Shown here piece by piece: positions 57,542 to 64,000 of a stretch of 64,000 nucleotides of DNA; the stretch's first letter is position 1, and each line of letters begins with the position of its first letter. The stretch comes from Streptomyces yatensis (GTDB taxonomy: Bacteria > Actinomycetota > Actinomycetes > Streptomycetales > Streptomycetaceae). The translations under genes and the position numbers were made by a program. Under the pieces are notes generated by a model, which did not search any database, was not told where the DNA came from, and was given only the letters and a program-made list of their open reading frames with translations. Location of the stretch: NCBI RefSeq assembly GCF_018069625.1, contig NZ_CP072941.1, forward strand, positions 5,518,001 through 5,582,000. Direction: 5' to 3'.

Positions 57542-59448
57542 GGCTGTGGGTCCCCTTCGGGGGAGTCGGCGGGGTCGAGCGACGCGCCCGGGGGAGCGCC
57601 GAGCGGCACCCAGAACTCCACGGTGGTGCCGGAGCCGGGTTCGCTCTCGATCCGGCACCAGCCGCCCGCGATCTGGGCCCGCTCCTGGATCAGGGAGAGC
57701 CCGAGATGGCCGGGGCGGGACTCCACCTCGAGCGGGTTGTAGCCCTCGCCGTCGTCGACGATCCGCACCAGGCAGCCGTCGTCGAGCCCGAGGAGCTGTA
57801 CGTGGACCGTCTTGGCGTGGGCGTGCTTGCGCACGTTCACCAGCGCCTCCTGGGCGGTCCGGTAGATCAGCGCCATCGTCTCGGCCGGGGGATGGGCCGT
57901 GAGCCGGTCCTCCAGCCGGTAGGTGATACCGGTCTCGGTGCGTATCTGCTCCAGCAGGCCGCGCAGCGCCCCGGCCAGGCAGCCGTGTTCCAGGCTGGAC
58001 GGCCGCAGGTCGAAGATGAGCTGCCGCAGCCGGCTGAGCGAGAGCTTCAGGGTCTCGTCCAGCTTGTCCATCACCCGCTGCTCGTCCGGGTCCCGCAGCC
58101 GCCGGCGCAGCTGCTGGAGGCGGAGGCTGGCCGCGGTGATCACCTGGATGGTGTCGTCGTGGATGTCGGCGGCGATCCGCCCGCGCTCGGCCTCCTGGGC
58201 GTGGACCAGATGGCTGAGCAGCGCCTGGCGGTCGCGGTCGGTGCCCTCCAGCAGCTCCAGGCTGCGCTCCAGGACGAACTGGGCGCGCTGCACCTCGGTG
58301 ATGTCCCGGACGGTCAGGACGGTGAGCAGGCCCTCCTCCGTACGCAGCGGGCTGATGCTGACGTCGGCGGGGAACTGCTTGGCGTCGCTGCGCCGGCCGA
58401 CCAGCTCCATGCTGTGGCCCACCGGCTCCTCCAGGCTGTCGTCCCATTCGCGCAGCGAGACGGTGAGCGGCTGGTCGGGCAGGAGGGCCTCCACGGCCCG
58501 GCCGATCAGATGGTCGCGGTCGTAGCCGAAGAGCGCCTCGGTGCGGTTGTTGGCCGCCTGGATCCGGCCGCTGGTGTCCACGATCAGCATCGCGTCCGGG
58601 GAGGACTCGATGAGCTGGCGGAACCGGCTCTCGGCCGCGCGGAGCTGGCTCAGGTCGGCGATGAAGACCACTCCGCGGGGCTGCCGACCCTGCAGATGGC
58701 CGCCGCTGAACTGGGCGGGGAACTCGGTGCCGTCGCGGCGGCGCCCGCTCATCGCCGACGGCGAGCTGAAGACCCGGCCGATCAACTGCTCGGAGGCGGT
58801 GCGGTAGCGCTCGGGGACGAGGTCCCGCAGCCGCTTGTCGCGCAGCTCCGCCGAGCTGTAGCCGAACATGTGCCGGGTGTGGGCGTTGGCGTACTCGATC
58901 CGGCCGCGGGGGCCGACGATCAGCACGCCGCACGGCGCGTGGCCGAGCAGCTCCAGGAAGGAGTCCTCCAGGCGGTTGCCGACCAGGTCCTCGAACCGCC
59001 AGGAGGCGCGCTCGGCGCGGCGCAGCGGCTCGGCGCAGTCCGCGAGGAGCTCCGCGGACATGCTGAACTGATCGCGGGCGGCCCGGATGATCGCCTCGAG
59101 GATCTCCTCGGCGGGGGTGCCCTTGACCAGGTAGCCGCTGGCCCCGACGGCGAGCATGTTCAGCACGGTCTCGCGTTCGCCGTGGGCGGACAGCGCCACC
59201 ACCCGGGCGTCGGGGACCTGGTCGCGGATGGCCCGGACGCTGCTGGGGGCGTCGCCCCGGGGCATGTGCACGTCCATGATCACGACCCGGGGGTGGTGGT
59301 CGACCGCCGCGCGGACGGCCTGCTCGTGGTTGATGGCCAGGCCCACGAGTTCCAGGTCGGGGTGGGAGTCGATGAGGTCGGCGAGCGCCTCCCGGACGGC
59401 CGGGTCGTCATCGGCCACCACAACATCGATCCGGTTGTCGCCCATCAC
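57538..59448 (-). CDS. Hybrid histidine kinase: receiver, two PAS domains, HisKA_3 and ATPase
   Basis: A 636-residue soluble sensor kinase. Residues 5-125 are a receiver domain with VVADDDPAV and the phosphorylatable aspartate in VVIMDVHMP. PAS domains follow at about 165-285 and 290-405. The dimerisation helix ERGRIAADIHDDTIQVITAA contains the phospho-histidine, and the ATPase domain has YRTAQEALVNVRKHAHA and VDDGEGYN. A receiver at the N-terminus of a NarL-type kinase is unusual and would let another kinase control it. Start GTG 59448 with GGGAGG upstream; ATG 59445 is an alternative. Confidence 0.92.
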   Translation of the reverse strand: MMGDNRIDVVVADDDPAVREALADLIDSHPDLELVGLAINHEQAVRAAVDHHPRVVIMDVHMPRGDAPSSVRAIRDQVPDARVVALSAHGERETVLNMLAVGASGYLVKGTPAEEILEAIIRAARDQFSMSAELLADCAEPLRRAERASWRFEDLVGNRLEDSFLELLGHAPCGVLIVGPRGRIEYANAHTRHMFGYSSAELRDKRLRDLVPERYRTASEQLIGRVFSSPSAMSGRRRDGTEFPAQFSGGHLQGRQPRGVVFIADLSQLRAAESRFRQLIESSPDAMLIVDTSGRIQAANNRTEALFGYDRDHLIGRAVEALLPDQPLTVSLREWDDSLEEPVGHSMELVGRRSDAKQFPADVSISPLRTEEGLLTVLTVRDITEVQRAQFVLERSLELLEGTDRDRQALLSHLVHAQEAERGRIAADIHDDTIQVITAASLRLQQLRRRLRDPDEQRVMDKLDETLKLSLSRLRQLIFDLRPSSLEHGCLAGALRGLLEQIRTETGITYRLEDRLTAHPPAETMALIYRTAQEALVNVRKHAHAKTVHVQLLGLDDGCLVRIVDDGEGYNPLEVESRPGHLGLSLIQERAQIAGGWCRIESEPGSGTTVEFWVPLGAPPGASLDPADSPEGDPQP

Positions 59449-59879
59449 TACCCACCTCCCTTGAGGACGGCACCCTGCAGTTCGCGGATGCTGAATTCAT
59501 CGCGCCGGCAGTGCGCCAGCGAGGGCATGACCGCGGCCAGTGGCGCGACCAGCACGTTGTAGTGGCTTCCGATGCGGTCGCATACGGCGACCGCCGTCGC
59601 GGCGTCCCACACCGCGGCCCAGAAGGCCCAGTCGTGTCTCTGGTGGTTCCGCGCGGTGTCCAGGGCGGCCCGGCGCGCCACCGAGGCGGCGACCAGGATG
59701 CGGTACCGCTCCTCGGGCGTGGTGGTGCGATGGACCACTGCCCAGCCCTCGGCGCGGGTCTGGCTGGACGTCTGCTTCCACAGATCGGCCACCCGGTCGA
59801 TTTCCTCCGGGGAGAGGTCCTCGATATGGGTCAGGAATTGTAGGACTCTTCGTGAGTTAGGGCCGAAAACTACGCTCAT
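59448..59879 (-). CDS. Protein of unknown function upstream of the hybrid kinase
   Basis: A 143-residue soluble, mostly helical protein. It begins MSVVFGPNSRRVLQFLTHIE and has alanine- and histidine-rich segments (TARNHQRHDWAFWAAVWDAA), with two cysteines (AVCDRIG and AHCRRDE). I do not recognise a family. ATG 59879 has GGAG upstream. The stop overlaps the start of the hybrid kinase by one base, so it is probably translated with the kinase and regulator and may feed a signal into them. Confidence 0.78.
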   Translation of the reverse strand: MSVVFGPNSRRVLQFLTHIEDLSPEEIDRVADLWKQTSSQTRAEGWAVVHRTTTPEERYRILVAASVARRAALDTARNHQRHDWAFWAAVWDAATAVAVCDRIGSHYNVLVAPLAAVMPSLAHCRRDEFSIRELQGAVLKGGG

Positions 59880-59957
59880 AGGACACTCCAGGACGCATGG
59901 TACATCTATGGAACTGGTGAGCCGCCCTACGGCCGCCGGCGGCCGGCCGCTCCCTGG

Positions 59958-60012
59958 AACGTGGGCCCGCCTTTCGGCCGCTTTCGCCGTCCGGCACGGA
60001 CCGGCCCACGTT
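59958..60012. terminator. Long-loop inverted repeat
   Basis: AACGTGGGCC (59958-59967) is repeated perfectly in inverse orientation at 60003-60012, around a 35-base GC-rich loop. It lies just past the stop of the 505-residue membrane protein gene and may terminate it. Confidence 0.5.
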
Positions 60013-60035
60013 CTTCCTCGGTGCCGATCGCCGTC

Positions 60036-61553
60036 CTAATCTCCGCGTCCCTGGGACATGTTGATGCTCGCCTTCGCGACGCCACCGCTCTTCTGGCCGA
60101 TGAGCTGGAAGGCGACACCGCTCTCGTCCGCCGGGGTGATCTTGTACGAGCCCACGGCCGACGCCTTGCCCCGGCTGTCCACCTGGAAGGTCCCGATCTT
60201 GCGCTGGCCCTTCGAGCCCGACCCGGCGTAGGCGTTCACCGTCTCGCCCGGGGCGAACCCGGCGACATAGAAGCTGAGCGTGGTGCCCGCCCTGCCGCCG
60301 AAGGCGCTGGGCTCGGCGGACGGGGTGTACGGCAGCACGGTGAAGCCCGAGCGGACCACGGCCCGGCTCTGGTCGCCGATCGCCATCAGCGTCTGCCGCC
60401 CCTTGAGGCCGAACGGCACGTTGAACGCCACGTCGCGGATCTGCCCCATGGCGTTCGCCTGGGCGGTGAAGGCCGGCAGGCCGCCGGTGGAGTTGATGTA
60501 GACCAGCACCCGCTCGCCGGGCGCGAACTTGTTGGCGGACAGCGTGATCCGCTGGCCGGCCTTGAGCGCGTACGGCTTGGACTTCATCGAGGGGTACATG
60601 GCCAGCATCTGGAACGGCGCGGTGGCCGTGGTCTTGCTGCGCTTGCCCACCAGGACCAGGGTGCTGGAGCCGGTCGGGGCCACCCCCACCTTGATCGCCG
60701 CCTGGCCGACGCCGCCGCTGCTGTCGGTGTGCAGCGTGGTCACGGGGGTGCCGGTGGTCCGTCCCCAGAAGACGTCGATCGTCTCCCCCGGGCGGAAGCC
60801 GCGGGCGGTGACCGTCACCACGTCACCGGGGCGGCCGACCAGCTTGTTGATCTTCGCGGTGCCGACGGCGCCACCGGTGATCACCTTGGCCTCGGCCGCC
60901 TTGGTGCTGCCGCGCTGCTGGGCGACCAGGGTCGCGGGCCGGTTGCCCGCGCTCTCGGGCATGGTGAACCGGGCGTAGATCGATCCGAACCGGTCCGAGC
61001 GCACACTGCCGATGGCGCGGCCCTTGGTGTCCGACTTCCGGACCTTGAGCAGGATGTCCACCGTGGCCTTCTTGTCGAAGCCACCGCCCTCGACCGCGGC
61101 GCTGCCGCCGGGGTTCACCAGACCCGGGTTGATCACGATGATCGGCCCGGACGCCTGGGGGACCCGCTGGTTGCCCAGCTTGATGGTCTTGGGCTGCTTG
61201 GGCGGGCGTATCTCCTGCTCCTGCCGGGAGTGCTCCTTCTTCGGGGCGCCCCCGCCCCCGCCACCGGTGGTGTTCAGGGCGCCTCCGAAGCCGCCGCGCG
61301 CGACCACCTGGACGAGCGATCCGACGATCGCGAAGACCACGAGAGCCAGCAGGACGGTTTTCCAGGAGAGCTTTTTCTTCTTGTCACCGTCGGGGGTGTT
61401 CCCCTCGCCGAGGGTGTTCTCCTCGTCGGGGATTTCCTCCTCCTCGAGGATGTCCTCCTCGTCGGGGACGTCCTCGTCCTCGAGGATTTCCTCCTCGTTC
61501 TCGGGATCATCCCTGTCCTCCGGAACATCCCAGTCGTCGTCGTACTCAGGCAT
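60036..61553 (-). CDS. Single-pass membrane protein with acidic tail and extracellular beta-rich repeats
   Basis: A 505-residue protein. Residues 1-56 are a highly acidic tail with repeated DEED/EEEE/PDEE units. A basic turn (KKKKLSWK) and one membrane helix (TVLLALVVFAIVGSLVQVVA) follow, placing the tail in the cytoplasm. The exterior has a glycine-rich linker and four or five beta domains, each with a GFxPGExxxx core (GFRPGETIDVF, KFAPGERVLVY, GFAPGETVNAY), like IPT/TIG or bacterial Ig-like folds. No catalytic motif is seen. ATG 61553 has AGGAGG upstream. It follows the GT39-like gene closely and probably works with it at the cell surface. Confidence 0.82.
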   Translation of the reverse strand: MPEYDDDWDVPEDRDDPENEEEILEDEDVPDEEDILEEEEIPDEENTLGEGNTPDGDKKKKLSWKTVLLALVVFAIVGSLVQVVARGGFGGALNTTGGGGGGAPKKEHSRQEQEIRPPKQPKTIKLGNQRVPQASGPIIVINPGLVNPGGSAAVEGGGFDKKATVDILLKVRKSDTKGRAIGSVRSDRFGSIYARFTMPESAGNRPATLVAQQRGSTKAAEAKVITGGAVGTAKINKLVGRPGDVVTVTARGFRPGETIDVFWGRTTGTPVTTLHTDSSGGVGQAAIKVGVAPTGSSTLVLVGKRSKTTATAPFQMLAMYPSMKSKPYALKAGQRITLSANKFAPGERVLVYINSTGGLPAFTAQANAMGQIRDVAFNVPFGLKGRQTLMAIGDQSRAVVRSGFTVLPYTPSAEPSAFGGRAGTTLSFYVAGFAPGETVNAYAGSGSKGQRKIGTFQVDSRGKASAVGSYKITPADESGVAFQLIGQKSGGVAKASINMSQGRGD

Positions 61554-61577
61554 GGCCTTCACCTCCTCTTCCCATGG

Positions 61578-63476
61578 CTACTGCACACGGTAGATTTCCA
61601 GCTTGATATTGCCCCGGGTCTCCGACCAGACGCGGGTGGAATTTCGCAGCGCCTGGAGAATCCAGTTCTCTCGGCCGTCGCCATTGTTGAGCATCATGGA
61701 TCTGCGCATCTTGTTCGACATGATGATGTAGTCCACGTACTGCCATTTCTTCCTGAAGAGCTTGTCGCGGACATCCGGGTCGGACGAGGCGTTCCAGTGG
61801 GAATGCGCGTACGGGTAGAACGGGCGCACATCGTGCAGTTCACCCCACAGGTCGTCGTCCATGATGATGCGCGAATTCGGTGGTACGTGCTTGCGCACCC
61901 AGGCGATCTGGGCATGCTGCATTCCGGTGAGATTGATCTTCGACTGGTACTGGTCGGCGATCTGCGTATGGCCCTCGGTATTGGTGTGGACGAGATATCC
62001 GGAGGCCGGTGACGCCAGGAGCAGAATGGCCACGAACGACGGCACGGCGACCCGGGTCGCAGAATGCGCGCCGCGCATGAATCGATTGGTGAAGGAGCCC
62101 TTGAGCAGCCGGTCCGCCACCATGCCGATGTTGAGCGCGAACATCGGGATCAGCGGGGTGACGTAGAAGTCCAGCACCACGCTGCCGCGCACCAGATAGA
62201 AGGCGTATCCGAAGGCCAGCGTCCCGGCGACCAGAAAGCCCAGGTTGCGCTTGCGGTCCCGCACGCCGACCCACAGACAGATCACCATCGCGCACACCCC
62301 GGCGATCAGCAGCAACTTGTCCCGGACCAGCCAGCTCGTCTGCAACAGCCCGGTGTGGCTGAAGAGCGTGCCCTGGTTGCGGTTGAGCTGCCACCACAGG
62401 GTGTAGAGCAACGAGACGTGGTCCGCGGGTGGATTGTTGAGGTCGAAGTCGAAACCGCTCGGCAGCAGCTCGTTCTTGAGCAGGGCGTAGGTCACATAGG
62501 CGCCGATCGGGCTGAGCGCGGCGAACGGCCAGAGGGCCCTGGTGAACCGATGGCTGGGCGATCCCTTGATTCTTCGGTAGAGCAAATACATGAAGGTCGG
62601 CACGAAGAAGATCGCGTTCTCCTTGGTGATCAGGGCGATCCCCAGCGCCACCCCGCCGCCGAACACCGATCTGATCGTGACTTCACGGCGGAGCAGCATG
62701 AACAGGCTCAGCAACAGCCAGAAGATCATCAGGTTGTCCAGCAGGACCTGCCGCTGGAAGTAGACCGCGATGGGCGAGACGTTGAAGAGGAACGAGGTGA
62801 CGGTGGCGGCCAGCACACTGCCGGACAGCCGCCGGGCGATCTCGAACAACAGATAGACGCTGCCGACATGCACCAGCAGCATCAGAAACCGTCCGGTGTT
62901 GATCGCGTTCCCGAAGGTCTCGAACTGCTTCGGCAGCGGAAAGGCCCAGCCGGCCAGGGTGATCCAGCCCAGCGGGGCGTGGTCGTAGTCGTAGGTGTAC
63001 GGGGACAGGCTGGTCTCCCGCAGCACCGACCACGCCCGCTGCATATAGATGCCCTCGTCGGTGAGGTAGAGGGGATAGCGGAACAGGTGGTAGCCGTGGG
63101 TGAGCAGCCCGGTCAGCAGGGAGGCGACCAGGGCGATTCTGCCCTTGCTCCCAAGCGGCGGGAACCAGCCGCGCTCCACGGAGAACCGCGGGCGGCGGTG
63201 CGGACCTCGCGCGGGGGCTTTGGTGCTCTTGGCTGTTGGGGTGGTCCTGGCTGTGGCGTTCTTGTTCGCTGCGGTCTTCTTGCTTGTCGCGGTGGTCTTG
63301 GCTGTTGTGGCGTTCTTGTTCGCCGCGGTCTTCTTGCTTGTCGCGGTGGTCTTGGCTGTCGTGGTGCTCTTGTTCGCGGTGGCCTTCCTGCCCGGCGCGG
63401 TGCTCTTCCTCGCCGCGGTCTTCCGGTCTTCCGCGTCGGCGGCCGTCGGCCGCGAGGGCGTGGGGTTATCCGACAC
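61578..63476 (-). CDS. GT39/ArnT-like membrane glycosyltransferase with a lysine-rich tail
   Basis: A 632-residue polytopic glycosyltransferase of the GT-C fold. The first loop after membrane helix one has YPLYLTDEGIYMQRAW, the acidic DE motif of GT39 enzymes that use a lipid-linked sugar donor. About 11-12 helices follow, then a soluble C-terminal part. Residues 10-95 are a basic, disordered tail of KTA/TTA units containing two exact 18-residue repeats. GTG 63476 has GGAGG nine bases upstream and overlaps the end of the GT2 gene. The acceptor is unknown: protein O-glycosylation or transfer to a glycan are both possible. Confidence 0.87.
   Translation of the reverse strand: MSDNPTPSRPTAADAEDRKTAARKSTAPGRKATANKSTTTAKTTATSKKTAANKNATTAKTTATSKKTAANKNATARTTPTAKSTKAPARGPHRRPRFSVERGWFPPLGSKGRIALVASLLTGLLTHGYHLFRYPLYLTDEGIYMQRAWSVLRETSLSPYTYDYDHAPLGWITLAGWAFPLPKQFETFGNAINTGRFLMLLVHVGSVYLLFEIARRLSGSVLAATVTSFLFNVSPIAVYFQRQVLLDNLMIFWLLLSLFMLLRREVTIRSVFGGGVALGIALITKENAIFFVPTFMYLLYRRIKGSPSHRFTRALWPFAALSPIGAYVTYALLKNELLPSGFDFDLNNPPADHVSLLYTLWWQLNRNQGTLFSHTGLLQTSWLVRDKLLLIAGVCAMVICLWVGVRDRKRNLGFLVAGTLAFGYAFYLVRGSVVLDFYVTPLIPMFALNIGMVADRLLKGSFTNRFMRGAHSATRVAVPSFVAILLLASPASGYLVHTNTEGHTQIADQYQSKINLTGMQHAQIAWVRKHVPPNSRIIMDDDLWGELHDVRPFYPYAHSHWNASSDPDVRDKLFRKKWQYVDYIIMSNKMRRSMMLNNGDGRENWILQALRNSTRVWSETRGNIKLEIYRVQ
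63253..63390 (-). repeat. 54-base tandem repeat in the GT39-like gene
   Basis: Two nearly identical 54-base units start at 63253 and 63307, and a third partial unit starts at 63361. They encode 18-residue blocks with TSKKTAANKNA. The reading frame is kept, so copy number could change the tail length without breaking the gene. Confidence 0.88.
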
Positions 63477-64000
63477 GCGACTCCGCCTCCTCGGTGGTGG
63501 CCCGGTGGGCGCCTACGTGCTGTGTCTTCTCCCAGTCGTGGCGGCCGAGCATCTCGCGCCGCATGGCCCGCAGCGCGGCGTACGCGAGGACCATCTGGAA
63601 GGGGAACCAGGCGACGGCCATGCGCAGGACGGCCTTCGGCGAGGCTTCGAGGCCGTGGGCGTTGGTGAACTCGTACAGACCGACCGCCTGGACCAGAAAG
63701 TGCGCGGCCAGCAGGAGTACGGGCAGATAGGAGACGAGCGCGATCAGCACCGGCACCTTGAGGATCAGGATCATGCCGAGCGAGATCGGCAGATAGATGC
63801 CGAGCAGCGCCTGTCCGCGCGGGAACGCTAGGACGTAGACGGCGAGCCAGCGCTGTTTGCGCGTCGGCATCTTCTTCCAGGTGCCCTTCTTCAGGGTCTG
63901 CATGAAGCCCTGGCTCCAGCGGGTGCGCTGCCGGATGAAGTGGCCGAGGGTGGGCGGGGTTTCCTCCTTGGTCACATACCGGTCGTCGTAGACGACGCGC
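63466..64000 (-). CDS. GT2 processive glycosyltransferase (cellulose-synthase-like), cut by the right edge
   Basis: Only the C-terminal part is in the window; the frame continues past base 64000 (RVVYDDRYVT precedes the first internal GTG at 63975). RQRTRWSQGFM holds the QxxRW-type motif (here RTRW) that binds the growing chain in processive GT2 synthases, after YDDRYVTKEETPPT. About three or four membrane segments follow (PISLGMILILKVPVLIALVS, then PVLLLAAHFLVQAVGLYEF) and a short soluble tail. It likely makes a surface polysaccharide or hyaluronan/cellulose-like glycan. Its stop overlaps the GT39-like start by 11 bases. Confidence 0.85.
   Translation of the reverse strand, partial: RVVYDDRYVTKEETPPTLGHFIRQRTRWSQGFMQTLKKGTWKKMPTRKQRWLAVYVLAFPRGQALLGIYLPISLGMILILKVPVLIALVSYLPVLLLAAHFLVQAVGLYEFTNAHGLEASPKAVLRMAVAWFPFQMVLAYAALRAMRREMLGRHDWEKTQHVGAHRATTEEAESRVG

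Overview
The window is high-GC, actinobacterial DNA and almost certainly part of a Streptomyces (Streptomycetaceae) chromosome. The support is direct: a BldG anti-anti-sigma factor of 113 residues, a topoisomerase I ending in lysine/alanine repeats instead of zinc fingers, a thymidylate kinase fused to a transporter-like domain, and many GTG starts with four-base overlaps between genes. From memory, the order crp - nth - NUDIX - serine protease - nhaA - acsA - tad genes - helicase - bldG - hppA - topA - tmk - holB - peptidase - tRNA-Thr is a conserved core block in Streptomyces chromosomes.

Layout. Bases 1-12,800 hold housekeeping and stress genes: a NUDIX hydrolase cut by the left edge, a metallo-hydrolase, Crp, endonuclease III, a CoA-pyrophosphatase-type NUDIX protein, a MarP-like membrane protease, an epoxide-hydrolase-like protein, a holin-X-like membrane protein, NhaA, acetyl-CoA synthetase and an odd carbonic anhydrase. 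Bases 13,000-17,500 hold a lipoprotein deacetylase, a CooC-like ATPase, a degenerate Fic-like protein and a HAD hydrolase. A 6C-type small RNA (about 17,571-17,660) precedes a seven-gene tad/Flp pilus-type operon (17,932-23,129). That operon converges on its usual partner, a DECH-box helicase. bldG and its anti-sigma partner follow, then a long repeat-rich gap, hppA, a lipoprotein gene, a methyltransferase gene, topA, tmk, holB, an exported peptidase and tRNA-Thr(CGU).

Downstream of the tRNA the content is more variable: a lipoprotein hydrolase, a NarL-type two-component pair, a DUF4232-like lipoprotein, an ArsR-like regulator divergent from an MFS exporter, and a SigB/SigF-type sigma factor. 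Small membrane proteins and a PRC-barrel protein follow, then a GH8-type glycosidase without a signal peptide.

The right end (52,260-64,000) is dense on the minus strand. One run encodes a PAP2 lipid phosphatase, a response regulator, a GAF histidine kinase with a collagen-like linker, and a polyprenyl-synthase-like protein lacking its second aspartate-rich motif. Upstream lies a small protein of unknown function with a receiver-PAS-PAS histidine kinase and a second regulator. Last come a processive GT2 synthase (cut by the edge), a GT39-like membrane glycosyltransferase and a single-pass protein with extracellular beta-rich repeats. I read this end as a candidate cell-surface glycan system under two-component control. 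It is the part of the window most likely to hold undescribed biology.

All assignments come from reading the sequence without database searches. Starts were chosen from ribosome binding sites, overlaps and known family N-termini, and are marked where uncertain.
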